Shown piece by piece: positions 1 through 9,390 of a DNA stretch of 64,000 bases. The stretch covers positions 1 through 64,000 of the forward strand of contig JBPCSQ010000010.1 of the NCBI GenBank assembly GCA_051006995.1, in the 5' to 3' direction. Made by a program: the position numbers and the translations under genes. The notes under the pieces were generated by a model. It did not search any database, had not been told where the DNA came from, and saw only the letters and a program-made list of their open reading frames with translations. Each line of letters opens with the position of its first letter. Within the stretch, counting starts at the first letter, position 1. Origin of the DNA: JAIQGF01 sp051006995. GTDB lineage: Bacteria > Acidobacteriota > Terriglobia > Terriglobales > Acidobacteriaceae.

Positions 1-3000
1 CCCACTGGATCAGGCCGTTTAGCTCGTCGCCGAACTGCGAACCAGATCCGTTGTCAATGCACTTCGACCAGGTGTAGGCAGCCTGCATGTACAGCCCGTT
101 GGCAAACCGGTGCAGCAAGGTGGTCTGCAACGAGTGGTAGCGCGAGTAGCCGCCGTTGATCTGACCGAAGTAGTGGTTTTCCGCCATGCCCAGGAACTGC
201 ACCGGAACACGAGCGTTGGCGTTATCGAAGGTGCTGCCGGTGATGTCAATCGTGCCGTTGGCATTCTTGACAACGAACGGCGTGCCCGCCGGTACCGTCA
301 CGTTCTGCGCGATGTTGTTCGGGATTTCGCACGGATGGCTAGCGGTGCAGTACTTGCTGAAGTTCTGCGCGCCGCCCGGTCCGAGCAGGTTCTGGCCCTT
401 CGTGCCCACGTAGCCAACTTCCAGCACCCAGTCTTTGAACAGCTCATGCTGGAGACCGAAGTTGAACTGCATGGTGCGCGGCGGCACCAGGTCGCGAGTC
501 GGCTGGAAGATGAACGCCGAGAACGCCGGGCCGCTGAAAATCGGCGCGCCCGTCGCTGCATTGAACGACGTCAGGACCGGCACGGTGTCGCCGGTGGACA
601 ACGGGAAGAACGACTGCGGAATCAAGTTCGGAGTCGGGTTCTCGGGCGTCACCGTAAACGGCGCCGCCGAGACTGCCAACTGGAACGGAAGTCCGCCCGT
701 GGTCTGCAGGTTGGCCTGGTTCGAAGTCCGCATATAGTAAATGCCGAATCCGCCGCGGAGGACCGTCTTCTGCGTGCCGAAGATGTCCCACGCGAAGCCG
801 ACGCGCGGTTCCAGCGCCTTCTTGTACAGGCACTCGTTCTGCGTGCAGCTCGGAACGCCCGGTGTAGCCAGCGATCCGGGGAAGTTCGCCGGGTGGATTT
901 CCACTGCCGGCGGGTTCTGTGCGGCATTGAAATCCCAGTTGGTCTGGAAGCCGCGGCTGTCGTGCGCCGTGCTCAGGAATTCCCAGCGGAAGCCCAGGTT
1001 CAAGGTCAAGCGAGGATGGATCTTCCAGTCATCCTGGAAATAGGTCGCGTAGTCCTTGGCCCGGAAGTAGTAGGTGGTGATGCCGCCGCCGGCCTGCGTC
1101 GAGCTGATGCGCCCGAGCAGGAAGTTCTGGATGCCGGACAAACGAATGCCGGACCCGCCCACGCTCTGCGCTGCTGTCGAGTTCGGGAACGTCATCGAAC
1201 CGCGGGTGGAGAAATTGTTCTGGCGATTGAGCTGGTACTGGTCAATCTCCATGCCCAAACGCAGCACGTGATGACCCTTGGTCATGGAAATGTCATCGCC
1301 GTACACGAAGCCGTTCTGCACCGTCTTCCGGTCGTCGTTCTGGCCGGTGCCGATGGAGAAGCCGCTGGAGATGGAGAAACGCGCCATGGCCGGGAAGTCA
1401 GCCACGTTCGGACGGGTCTCCCCGATGTCGGCCGCCGAGATCGGTTCGCCCGGAGCGAAGGACCACTTGAACCGGTTGACGCCGATCTTGAAGTCGTTCA
1501 CCACCTTGGTCCCGAAAGCGTGCGTCCAGCCTACCTTCGCAAACCGGTTCTGCTGCGGAATGGTGCGGCTGAACGGCAGCGTCGAACCCGAAGACAGGTT
1601 CAACGGAATAACGGTGGCAAAGTTGTCGTAGAAATACCGGAGGTTGAGCTTGTCGTTGTTGCCGATGGTCTTGTCGGTCGTGATGGCGAACTGGTTCTCG
1701 TCGTACTTTCCGGGAGAGAAGGCCACCAAACTGGCGGTGTTCGCTTTGGGCAAACTTGCACCAGGTGCACCAACGAGGCCCGGAGTGCCGACCGACGGAA
1801 TGCAGAAGCCGTTGTTGCCGAAGATCGGGCACTTGGACTGCGGTTGGTTGAGCAGCGCTACCGAGGTCGCATCCAGGGAAGCGACGCCCGGCGCCCACGC
1901 GCCAATGCCGCCCGGGAAGAAAATGGCGGCCAGGTTGGCTGCGCTGCGGTCGGTCGGTAGAGCCGTGATCGTGGTCGAGATGCTGGTACCGGAGGAAGCC
2001 GCCGAGCTGGCGCGCGTTCCCTGGTAGGTTCCGAAAACGAACCAGTCCTTCACCAGCGGAATCGGCCCGCCCAACTGCCCGCCGTACTGCTGCTGGTGCA
2101 AGCGCGGCTGCTTGTTCAGCTCGCCGTTTTCAATTTCATTGCGCTTTTCGAACCAGCCGTTGGCGTTGAATTTATCGTTGCGATAGAAGTCAAAGGCGCT
2201 GCCATGCCACTTGCTGGTGCCCGACTTCAGGTTGACCTGAATGTTGGCGCCACCATTGCGGCCCTGCGACGCGTCAAACAACGAGGTCTGCGTCTTGAAC
2301 TCCTCGATTGCGTCCGGGTTGGGAAGCGGCACGTTGTCCAGAACCGGAAGGTTGAAGTCGTTGGCGACGATGCCTTCCAGCTCGTAGTTGTTGTTGGTTG
2401 GACGCTGCCCGTTGACGTTGATCGTCACCGCGCCGCGGCCCAGAGCTGCCGAGTCGAACATTTCGCCCTGCGCGCCGGTGGCCAGTGTGGCCAGGCCGAA
2501 GAAATTGCGCGTTACCAGGGGCAGCTCCGAGATGCTGTGCGTGCCCACCACTTCACCGGTGGCCGCACTGGTGGTTTGCACTTGCGAAGCGACGTCGCTG
2601 ACCGTGACTTCGGTCGCTACCGCGCCCGCCTTCATGCCGATCATGACCGGCGTCGTTTCGGTGGTTCTCACCTCTACGCCCGGGGCTTCAACTCTCGCGA
2701 AATTCAGCGTCGCAGGAGCCGTCACCACCAGCTTGTAAATGCCCACCGGAAGCAACGGAACGGCAAAGTGACCGTCTTTCGTGGTGGTCACGGTGCGCTC
2801 GGTGATGCCGGTGCCCTGGTTGACGACCGCTATTTTGGCGTCCGGAACGGCCGCCCCGCTCGGGTCCTTTACAAACCCGTCGATGGCGCCGCGCGGACCG
2901 CCTTGCGCGACCATGGATGCGCTCAGTCCCAGCAACATGACAAACAGTACAAACAAGCTTGTCGCGCGGCTGAGCTTCGCTGTCCTAAACGCAAAGTTCA

Positions 3001-3001
3001 T
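1..3001 (-). CDS. TonB-dependent receptor with carboxypeptidase regulatory-like domain (3' part outside window)
   Basis: Open reading frame without stop from the ATG at 3001 to the window edge, so about 1000 residues are visible and the C-terminal part of the barrel is missing. The start has a signal-peptide-like hydrophobic stretch (LFVLFVMLLGLSASMVAQ). It is followed by a carboxypeptidase-regulatory-like beta sandwich (GAIDGFVKDPSGAAVPDA...), a plug-like region around VNGQRPTNNNYELEGI, and long aromatic-rich beta strands typical of Oar-like acidobacterial outer-membrane receptors. The expected role is energy-dependent uptake of a large ligand, probably glycan or peptide, across the outer membrane. 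The substrate cannot be read from the sequence. Several long opposite-strand reading frames here are shadows. Confidence 0.93.
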   Translation of the reverse strand, partial: MNFAFRTAKLSRATSLFVLFVMLLGLSASMVAQGGPRGAIDGFVKDPSGAAVPDAKIAVVNQGTGITERTVTTTKDGHFAVPLLPVGIYKLVVTAPATLNFARVEAPGVEVRTTETTPVMIGMKAGAVATEVTVSDVASQVQTTSAATGEVVGTHSISELPLVTRNFFGLATLATGAQGEMFDSAALGRGAVTINVNGQRPTNNNYELEGIVANDFNLPVLDNVPLPNPDAIEEFKTQTSLFDASQGRNGGANIQVNLKSGTSKWHGSAFDFYRNDKFNANGWFEKRNEIENGELNKQPRLHQQQYGGQLGGPIPLVKDWFVFGTYQGTRASSAASSGTSISTTITALPTDRSAANLAAIFFPGGIGAWAPGVASLDATSVALLNQPQSKCPIFGNNGFCIPSVGTPGLVGAPGASLPKANTASLVAFSPGKYDENQFAITTDKTIGNNDKLNLRYFYDNFATVIPLNLSSGSTLPFSRTIPQQNRFAKVGWTHAFGTKVVNDFKIGVNRFKWSFAPGEPISAADIGETRPNVADFPAMARFSISSGFSIGTGQNDDRKTVQNGFVYGDDISMTKGHHVLRLGMEIDQYQLNRQNNFSTRGSMTFPNSTAAQSVGGSGIRLSGIQNFLLGRISSTQAGGGITTYYFRAKDYATYFQDDWKIHPRLTLNLGFRWEFLSTAHDSRGFQTNWDFNAAQNPPAVEIHPANFPGSLATPGVPSCTQNECLYKKALEPRVGFAWDIFGTQKTVLRGGFGIYYMRTSNQANLQTTGGLPFQLAVSAAPFTVTPENPTPNLIPQSFFPLSTGDTVPVLTSFNAATGAPIFSGPAFSAFIFQPTRDLVPPRTMQFNFGLQHELFKDWVLEVGYVGTKGQNLLGPGGAQNFSKYCTASHPCEIPNNIAQNVTVPAGTPFVVKNANGTIDITGSTFDNANARVPVQFLGMAENHYFGQINGGYSRYHSLQTTLLHRFANGLYMQAAYTWSKCIDNGSGSQFGDELNGLIQW

Positions 3002-3371
3002 AGCTTCTCCCTCTCTTGGAGTGTCTACCTGGCTATGCTTGGGAATGAGTGCTTGCATGCCTGCAAGCTGGGTGTAGTTGAGACTGCGCTTGCTCGGTTT
3101 AGTACTCCCCCCAAAAGGGTCTCCCCCAGCGCATTCCAAAATAGACTTTCGAGTGAAACTGTAAACTTCGCTGCAATTTGCAATCCAGAGTTGATGTTGA
3201 AGATAACAAAAGATTTACAGCAATCGCGAAGCGGCACATATCCATGAAATAGAAGAGTTTTCCATTGAGAAATCCGCCATTTCATAGATCATCGAATGGG
3301 GATGCGCAACTTCTTGCGCCTTAACACCTTAGATTCTGCCACCCGGGTTTCGCCTGTGCCACACTAGATCC
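3002..3371. other. Intergenic leader of the TonB receptor / upstream of DUF309 gene
   Basis: About 370 bases without a supported gene. It holds the 5' leader of the receptor gene (reading leftwards), with a small hairpin near 3050-3068 (GCTTGCA / TGCAAGC). The stretch 3140-3300 is more AT-rich than its surroundings and is the likely promoter zone for both flanking genes. No operator was recognised. Confidence 0.4.
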
Positions 3372-3707
3372 GTGGACTCGGAACCATTCCAGCGCGGCAT
3401 CGCGCTGTTCAATCGCGGCGAATACTTCGAAGCGCACGAGGTGCTGGAGGAGGTTTGGCGCGCCGCTTCAACTGCCGATAAGAAATTCCTTCAATCGCTG
3501 ATCCAGGTTGCCGTCGGGCTTCACCATTACGGAAACCACAACCGCGAAGGCGCACGCTCCCTGCTGGCACGGGCCCACCGCAACCTGCAGCCGTACGCGG
3601 AGACGTACGGCGGCGTGAACCTGTCCGTCTTGCGGGCGGCGCTCGGCCGTGCCGCAGACGCGCTCGCGGGCAGCGGCGTCGTCGACGTGCAAAGTTTCAA
3701 ACTGTGA
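3372..3707 (+). CDS. DUF309 domain-containing protein
   Basis: A 111-residue protein starting at GTG. It carries the DUF309 signature FNRGEYFEAHEVLEEVWR at residues 12-29 and a second conserved helix (LQSLIQVAVGLHHYGNHNREGA). The family is small, all-helical and probably soluble; its biochemical role is not established. The length is normal for the family. It stands alone, convergent with the next gene (stop codons are 2 bases apart). The GTG start places the domain at the very N terminus; no better ATG lies upstream. Confidence 0.85.
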   Translation: MDSEPFQRGIALFNRGEYFEAHEVLEEVWRAASTADKKFLQSLIQVAVGLHHYGNHNREGARSLLARAHRNLQPYAETYGGVNLSVLRAALGRAADALAGSGVVDVQSFKL

Positions 3708-3709
3708 AC

Positions 3710-5416
3710 TTATACCTGCGCTGAGGACTGGAGACTTACAGGGCGCTCACGCTCCTGGACTGAAGCCTGCAGCGTGCAACTGAGGCGTGTCTTCGCCTGC
3801 GCTTCTGCCTGCGCGCGATATCTCTGCGCCGCGCGGCGAAGCCGTATCTCTTCCGCCGTTCCGCGCATCGCGAACGCCGCCATGCTGCAGTACGCCATGC
3901 GGAATACCGAATAACCGAGAACATACGCCGGCAGCCGTTTTCGCGCATCGTCACCGCTGCGCCTGCGAAAGCGGTCCATCAAAAATTGCGCCGCGTCGCT
4001 CGACATCTCCCATTCCACGATGGCGCCGGCAAGGTCCCAGGCAATGTCCACCGGCCCGGGAAAGAAGTGATCGTCGCCGTGCGACGCGGCGTCGGTCTTC
4101 AGCAGCGCGCCGGAAGTGCCGATCATCCACTCGTGCGGCAGCATGCGATTGTCAGTAATCACCGGACGGCCGCCGCTCAATTCGTCCAGCCCATTTTCCG
4201 TTTCGATCCCGAGTTGTTCGCGAAGATTGAAACCCACCATGGATCGCAATTGCGTCTCGGGCGTTCGGCAGGAAAACTCCACCGCGCGCAGCGCGCAGTA
4301 ATCGGCGATGCGCTCCAGCAACTCCGACGAGAGATCCGCCACGCTCATTGCCCGGCCCTGCACCAGCGCGTACTCGCCAAATCCATCGCGCCGCCCCAGC
4401 AGCTTGGGGCTGAAGCCGGCCTCACCGAGCAATCGCGAGCGCTCGCTCACGGCCTGGCCGAAATGTCCGTGACCCTCGAACTTGTACCAGCGGCGCCGAT
4501 CACGGGAAGCAAACTTCAGCCGCTCCATCTGCGTCCACGACGCCGGCCAGAGTGATTCGCCGGCGTAAAAGTTCCGCCGCCATTCTCCACCGCCGAGAGG
4601 CTCGACCGCTTCCGGCGGCACGTGCGTTGTTTGCGTGGCGAGCACGCGGAACGATCGCCAGCGCGCAGCAGCATCTGGCGCAACGAGCGCATCCGGGTTG
4701 GGTTCGCGGCTGCACAGAAACGTAATCTGCCGCCGCTCCACGCCCGCTTCGAGCAACGCATCGGCAACCGAGAGAAATGACGAGCCGCTCAGCCCGGGGC
4801 CTTCATCCACGACGAAGAATTGCGCCTGCGCCGCCCGGCAACTTGCGATCCACCGCAACTGCGAGGCAGCGAAACACGTCCGCCGATCATAGGGATGCCC
4901 GGTGGGGCGCACGGTGGTACGCGTGGCGCGTAGGCCGCATTGCACGGCGGCAGCGGCAACTACCGCGCTCAAAGTCGTGCCGATGCTGCGGATGCCGATG
5001 ACCGCGACGGCCCCGCTGCTCGCGCCGGCGCGTTCCATCACCCGCGCAAAATCCATCGGGTGAAGCGCGTAATAGACGAAGCCCTCGGGAGTAGCCACAT
5101 CCACCGATTGCGGCGTGCTCACCTGCTCCAGAAGTTCCTGCGTGCGTGGCAGCAGCGCGTTGTCCGGAGCACCGGCCAGCGCCGCAGCCAGCAGATCGGT
5201 GATGCGCGCAACCCGCGCAGCGCCTGGCCACGCAGCATCTTCCAGCGCGCACTCCAGTTCGCCGGCGCGCAGCAGCGCGTCCACCAGCGCGTCTCGTGTT
5301 GAGTTTGACGAGAGTGCCCGCAGGGCGGAAGCCAAGCCGTCGAGGAGGGCGCGGCCTTGGGTGGCGCGCCGCCCCTCACGGAATACCCAAATGTGGGGCG
5401 AGTTTTCGGCGGACAT
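3710..5416 (-). CDS. Phosphoribosyltransferase-like / kinase-like fusion protein, unrecognised
   Basis: A 568-residue protein I do not recognise as a named family. Residues 138-150 (IGIRSIGTT) and 202-213 (VVDEGPGLSGSS) look like the pyrophosphate loop and PRPP loop of type I phosphoribosyltransferases. Residues about 310-465 resemble an aminoglycoside-phosphotransferase/kinase fold: a YKFEGHG N-lobe strand at 311-317, DNRMLPHEW at 422-430 in the catalytic-loop position, LLKTD at 438-442 and PVDIAWDLAG at 455-464. Its ATG overlaps the stop of the upstream small repeat gene (TGATG), so the two are probably translationally coupled. It is predicted cytosolic, with no signal or membrane segment. 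Substrate unknown; the domain assignments are inferred from motifs alone. Confidence 0.7.
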   Translation of the reverse strand: MSAENSPHIWVFREGRRATQGRALLDGLASALRALSSNSTRDALVDALLRAGELECALEDAAWPGAARVARITDLLAAALAGAPDNALLPRTQELLEQVSTPQSVDVATPEGFVYYALHPMDFARVMERAGASSGAVAVIGIRSIGTTLSAVVAAAAVQCGLRATRTTVRPTGHPYDRRTCFAASQLRWIASCRAAQAQFFVVDEGPGLSGSSFLSVADALLEAGVERRQITFLCSREPNPDALVAPDAAARWRSFRVLATQTTHVPPEAVEPLGGGEWRRNFYAGESLWPASWTQMERLKFASRDRRRWYKFEGHGHFGQAVSERSRLLGEAGFSPKLLGRRDGFGEYALVQGRAMSVADLSSELLERIADYCALRAVEFSCRTPETQLRSMVGFNLREQLGIETENGLDELSGGRPVITDNRMLPHEWMIGTSGALLKTDAASHGDDHFFPGPVDIAWDLAGAIVEWEMSSDAAQFLMDRFRRRSGDDARKRLPAYVLGYSVFRMAYCSMAAFAMRGTAEEIRLRRAAQRYRAQAEAQAKTRLSCTLQASVQERERPVSLQSSAQV

Positions 5417-5652
5417 CAGGCGACGTTCTTCTGCTTCGTGCCTTTGGAACCGCGTTCGGAGCGGGCGACGTCCCCGTCCTTGTCGATGAAGTATAGATAC
5501 TTGTTGTCGCGATCGATGGCGTGCTCCACCAGCACCTTGGAATCGCCCTCGCCCGACTTCGCCTTCTGGCAGACGTTCCCGCTGCCGTCGATGAAGTACA
5601 GGTACTTTTTATAGTCGCGCGGCAGGTTCAGCGTCTTCACTTTTTCAGCCAT
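5416..5652 (-). CDS. Small two-repeat YLYFID protein, unrecognised
   Basis: A 78-residue highly charged protein with two copies of a short repeat: KYLYFIDGSGNVCQK at 16-30 and KYLYFIDKDGDVARS at 51-65, each followed by a Lys/Glu/Ser-rich linker. The ID-x-D/S-G-D/N pattern suggests a short beta hairpin or possibly a divalent-cation-binding turn; this is inference. No signal peptide. It overlaps the next gene by one base (TGATG), so it belongs to the same transcription unit as the phosphoribosyltransferase-like/kinase-like fusion and may be its partner or substrate. No function assigned. Confidence 0.72.
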   Translation of the reverse strand: MAEKVKTLNLPRDYKKYLYFIDGSGNVCQKAKSGEGDSKVLVEHAIDRDNKYLYFIDKDGDVARSERGSKGTKQKNVA

Positions 5653-5815
5653 ATCCGCTCCCGACCCGTTGGATTCCTCCCTGCGCCCTGCTGATGCCTA
5701 GGCCAAAACCAGCCGCTGCCCCGGATTTTGGACAACTTTTTCATTTTGAACAGCCTGCAATTTGGGGATGGCCAAGAATCCGCCTTAGACGCCTGGCCAG
5801 GATTGCCGGCGAGAA

Positions 5816-6856
5816 TTACCGCTGCTTCCTGCGGCGCGGCACAGCTGCTCTCGTCGGCTCCTCTCCGGGCGAGAGCACGCGGCGAACGATTGGCCCGTTG
5901 AGCTTGTACTTCTTTGCGACGACGTTGCCAGCGTCATCTTTCACGCGCAAAGTAAATGTCGGCAGCACACCTTCTTTGCCGAAATCTTCCCTGCCGACGC
6001 TGGCGGGGAACACGCCTTCCAGCCTGCGTTCGCGATACGCGGTTTCGTAGCGGTGACGCTTGGTGTTCCAGGTGAAGATGCGCGCCTGATCGTAGTCCCA
6101 TGGCAGGCCGTCTTTGTTTTCGGTCATCAACACCAGGAACTGCGGCACCTTCTTGTCTGCGTCCGGCACTTCGTTGAGGACGAAGTAGCCGACGATGCGC
6201 TGGCCCTCGGCGTACTGCGCGATCTCCAGCGGAATATCTACATCGACCATGCGCGCCAGCACCCAACCGGTATGGCGCTGCGCGTCGCGCACCAGCGACC
6301 AGTCTTCCAGCGCCGCGGCCGGCGGCTCTTCACTCTTGCCGGTTTTCGGCCCCGGCTGCTGCCGGGCAGCCATGGCCCTGGCCTGCGGCTTTTCGGCCGT
6401 CTCGCGCTTCAGGATTTCCAGCTTCGCTCCCTCGGCAAGCTGGAACAGGTGCTCGGTTTCGCGTCCGGGCGCGATGTGCATGTTGAGGCTGGCGCGCGTA
6501 GTGCCGTGCGCCTGTACGGGCGTGTTGTTGTTCTCGGCGCGGAGCTTCTCAAATCCCGCATAGACGTTGGCATCGACGAGATAGCGCTGCTCGATCCAGC
6601 CGCTTTCGCCGCTATCGGTCTTCACCTTAACGAAGCGCTTGCTCTTCTCCAGGATTTCCACGCGCTGGCCGTTGCGCACCGTTCCGGTCTTGTTGTACAC
6701 GGCCGAGACGCGATCGCGGAGGTTGGCCAGCGGCGCCGCCACGTAGGCATATTCGGCTGGCCTAAGCTGGGCGCGCTTGCAGCTCGCGAAGGCAAGCAGC
6801 AGCGCCAGCACGGCAAGCCACACGAGGGGCAGCCGGATTTTTTTCAGCAGGATCAC
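5816..6856 (-). CDS. SH3b-domain lipoprotein
   Basis: A 346-residue protein with a positively charged N terminus, a hydrophobic segment and a lipobox LAFASC placing the lipid-modified cysteine at residue 26. Two bacterial SH3-like modules follow (about 38-95 with VSAVYNKTGTVRNGQRVEILE and GWIEQRYL; about 115-205 with TGWVLARMVDVD), then an unrecognised C-terminal domain with TENKDGLPWDYDQARIFTWN. It is likely anchored in the periplasmic face of a membrane, binding peptidoglycan or a protein ligand. It could be transcribed ahead of the small repeat protein gene 160 bases away, but a shared operon is not proven. Confidence 0.8.
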   Translation of the reverse strand: MILLKKIRLPLVWLAVLALLLAFASCKRAQLRPAEYAYVAAPLANLRDRVSAVYNKTGTVRNGQRVEILEKSKRFVKVKTDSGESGWIEQRYLVDANVYAGFEKLRAENNNTPVQAHGTTRASLNMHIAPGRETEHLFQLAEGAKLEILKRETAEKPQARAMAARQQPGPKTGKSEEPPAAALEDWSLVRDAQRHTGWVLARMVDVDIPLEIAQYAEGQRIVGYFVLNEVPDADKKVPQFLVLMTENKDGLPWDYDQARIFTWNTKRHRYETAYRERRLEGVFPASVGREDFGKEGVLPTFTLRVKDDAGNVVAKKYKLNGPIVRRVLSPGEEPTRAAVPRRRKQR

Positions 6857-6960
6857 CGCTGCCGTTCAATATAACGCAAGGCGGCGATGAGTTTTCTGTG
6901 ATGCGGTGGTCCGTGGCTGGTGGTTCGCTCAACCGGCCACCAGCCATCGCCCACCATTCT

Positions 6961-7212
6961 TCATGCAGCATCTTCCTCGCCGGCGCGATGCGGCAACGAC
7001 TCGATCGCGGCTGGTCCGGAAGTGGCAGCCGGCGAAGTAGCTGAAAACGGCAGCGGTTCGGGTGTGGCGTCTTTCGGTCTGGGATGGACGCGCATCTTGC
7101 GGCGCAGTTGCCGCTGCGCATCGTCCCAAGTTTCTCGAGCTTTCTCGAAACCCCGGTGGGCCGCACCCCGACTCTGCTCCTCGGCTTTACGGAGCTTGTC
7201 AAACAGGCCCAT
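6961..7212 (-). CDS. Hypothetical small protein
   Basis: An 83-residue frame beginning MGLFDKLRKAEEQSR, with a helix rich in charged residues over residues 1-45 and a Pro/Ala/Ser-rich tail. A good ribosome-binding sequence (GAGGGG) lies just before the ATG. There are no recognisable domain, signal or membrane segments. The MGLFDKLRK opening and the purine-rich binding site favour a real gene over the longer frame in another register that overlaps it. Function unknown. Confidence 0.55.
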   Translation of the reverse strand: MGLFDKLRKAEEQSRGAAHRGFEKARETWDDAQRQLRRKMRVHPRPKDATPEPLPFSATSPAATSGPAAIESLPHRAGEEDAA

Positions 7213-7402
7213 ATGTCCCCTCAGAAATACTCGAAGCAGGCGATGAGATGCTGATCGCTCCGCATGGGAAACTGCTGCTGGATTGATTCCAGGGCTCGCC
7301 AGAGCTGCTGAAAATCAGTTGGCGGCAGCGATGCTGCGGGTCTAAGCTGCTGGATTCGCGGTTGTGTTCCCGCCCCCGCGGCGCGCGACGCGACATCCGA
7401 TC

Positions 7403-8431
7403 ATGCTGCCGTTCAAGGTCATTTACAGCGACAAGTATTACCTGCGCCTGGGTGAGCACGTGTTTCCGGGGGAAAAGTACAAGCTTATCCACCAGCATTT
7501 GCTGGACACGGGGGTGTGCGAGCCATCCGATTTTCTGGAGCCCGAGCCCGCCCGCGACCGCGATGTACTGCTGGTGCATGGTTCGGAGTGGGTGTACAAG
7601 CTGCAGACCGGCACGCTGACGGCGCGCGAAGAACTGCAACTGGAAGTCCCATACTCCGCCGAACTGGTGGACGCCTTCTGGCTCTCGGCGGGAGGCTCGA
7701 TTCTGGCCGGACAGAAGGCGCTGGAGAACGGAATCGGCATCAATCTGGGCGGCGGATTTCACCACGCATTTCCCGACCACGGCGAAGGCTTCTGCATGAT
7801 CAACGACATCGCCATCGCCATCCGCCGGCTGCAGCGCGACCAGAAGATTCAGCGCGCGCTGGTGGTGGATTGCGACGTCCACCAGGGCAACGGCACGGCG
7901 GTGATCTTCGGGCAGTGGCGGGCGCTGGCGCTGGCTTCGGAAGCGCTGCCCTCGGCCTCGCCGCCGCTGCTGCGCCGCACCGAGCACGGCTCCATCCGCG
8001 AGCTGCCCCCCGGCGACGGCATGGACGTGTTCACCGTCTCGCTGCACCAGGACAACAACTACCCGGCCTTCAAGCCGCCTTCCATGATTGACGTCAATCT
8101 GCCCGACGCGATTGACGACGAGCACTATCTCGGGTGGCTGGACAACGCGCTCAGCTCGGCGCTGCGCAACTTCGATCCGCAACTGATCAGCTTCGTGGCC
8201 GGCGCCGATCCCTACAAGTACGACCAGCTCGGAGGGTTGAATCTTTCCATCGAAGGGCTGAAGCGCCGCGACAAGTTCGTCTTCGATGTGGCCCGGACAC
8301 GCGGCATTCCGGTGATGGTCACCCTGGCCGGCGGCTACGCCCAGGAGGTGGAGGACACTGTCGCCATCCATGCGAACACCGTGGTGGCGGCCAAAGAAGT
8401 GTTCGCGAGCAGCCCGCCAGCCACCAGCTAG
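7403..8431 (+). CDS. Histone deacetylase family protein (AcuC/HDAC-like)
   Basis: A 342-residue zinc-dependent deacetylase of the arginase/deacetylase fold. Hallmarks are NLGGGFHHAF with the His-His pair, the metal-binding DCDVHQGNG, DVFTVSLHQD, and GADPYKYDQLGGL near the C terminus. Bacterial members deacetylate acetyl-lysine proteins, acetoin-pathway or polyamine substrates. The ATG at 7403 (MLPFKVIYSD) was chosen because the conserved first strand begins there; an upstream ATG at 7364 only adds a low-complexity basic leader. The two acetyl-CoA synthetases further along are a known type of acetyl-lysine-regulated target, but any link is speculative. Confidence 0.9.
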   Translation: MLPFKVIYSDKYYLRLGEHVFPGEKYKLIHQHLLDTGVCEPSDFLEPEPARDRDVLLVHGSEWVYKLQTGTLTAREELQLEVPYSAELVDAFWLSAGGSILAGQKALENGIGINLGGGFHHAFPDHGEGFCMINDIAIAIRRLQRDQKIQRALVVDCDVHQGNGTAVIFGQWRALALASEALPSASPPLLRRTEHGSIRELPPGDGMDVFTVSLHQDNNYPAFKPPSMIDVNLPDAIDDEHYLGWLDNALSSALRNFDPQLISFVAGADPYKYDQLGGLNLSIEGLKRRDKFVFDVARTRGIPVMVTLAGGYAQEVEDTVAIHANTVVAAKEVFASSPPATS

Positions 8432-8541
8432 CCGCAGCCACGGGCGATCTGACACAAGCGAGTTCCCCACCCTTCGCGTACCCAGGACTGGCGTCTTGGG
8501 CTACCACCGCGCAGTCCTACGGGACTTAACCGCAACGCTGC

Positions 8542-9390
8542 CTACTTCGTGTTTGCCGGGCGAGTCGCCGTGTCCAGCACTGCCAGGTAAGCGGCGATGA
8601 GATCGTAGCTCTGGTAATAGTCGTCGAGGTGGATGGCGGAAAACTGGTCTTTCGAGGTGTGCAGAATGCGCTCATCCCAGGTCTTCTGGGTCAGGGAATG
8701 GACGGTGATGCGGGGCATGTTGCGCGCCGCGAATTGTTCGGAATCGCTGCTGCCCACCTGGTCCACATTCACCGCGCTCAACGGCAGCTTGAGCTGGCCG
8801 GCGACGTAGACGAGGACCTCCGCCAAAAATTTGTCCGAGTGGCTGAGCCAGATTTCCGTCGGCGCCAGGCCCAACGTATCCATGTTGACCATGGCGTCGG
8901 TTTTTGCGACCTCCTCGGCGGTCATCTGCTTCACGTAGAAATGCGATCCGACCTCGCCTTTTTCCTCGTCGGTAAAGCCAATGAAGATGTAGGTGTGCTG
9001 GCGCGGCCGGATGTTGATGGCTTCGTACAGCGATGGCAGCAGCGACGCGCCGCTCCAGTTATCCACCACGCCGGCCCCGGCGGACACGTAATCGTAGTGC
9101 GCGCCGACGACGATAAAGCGGTCGCCCGTACCCGGCAGCGCACAGATGATATTGGGAGAGTTGGCGTGTTTCACCGGCTGCTCGGAAACGTGCCCATCGC
9201 AACCTACTTCGGCGAACATCTGCTTGAGCGTGCTCTCGCGCTCGGGGTTTTTGCCACGGTAGCGTTGCAGGCGGCTTTCAATGGCTTCGCGAGTGACAGG
9301 TTTGAATTCCGCCGATTGCGCGCGCAGAAGCACCGAAGCGAGAAAGAGCGCAAGGAAAGCGACGCGATGAAGCACACGCGATGGCGGCAT
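8542..9390 (-). CDS. M28 family metallopeptidase (secreted aminopeptidase-like)
   Basis: A 282-residue protein with a cleavable signal peptide (VLHRVAFLALFLASVLLRAQS). The M28 zinc-peptidase core shows GAHYDYVSAGAGVVDNWSG (zinc His and Asp), GFTDEEKGEVGSHFY (catalytic and zinc Glu), NMDTLG, and SDSEQFAARNMPRI. It is predicted exported, releasing amino acids or peptides in the periplasm. The ATG at 9390 overlaps the TGA of the upstream histidine kinase gene as TGATG, indicating translational coupling. The frame stays open upstream but only as antisense of the kinase gene. Confidence 0.88.
   Translation of the reverse strand: MPPSRVLHRVAFLALFLASVLLRAQSAEFKPVTREAIESRLQRYRGKNPERESTLKQMFAEVGCDGHVSEQPVKHANSPNIICALPGTGDRFIVVGAHYDYVSAGAGVVDNWSGASLLPSLYEAINIRPRQHTYIFIGFTDEEKGEVGSHFYVKQMTAEEVAKTDAMVNMDTLGLAPTEIWLSHSDKFLAEVLVYVAGQLKLPLSAVNVDQVGSSDSEQFAARNMPRITVHSLTQKTWDERILHTSKDQFSAIHLDDYYQSYDLIAAYLAVLDTATRPANTK

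Noticed and set aside
110..3247. Long plus-strand frames opposite the first TonB receptor
   Set aside because: They are Arg/Ala/Val-rich mirror frames of a well-supported receptor gene and have no domain or start context.
5386..5410. Half-match (AATGTGGGGC) to the 7-nt-loop palindrome family
   Set aside because: Only about nine bases agree and no second arm is present, so chance is likely.
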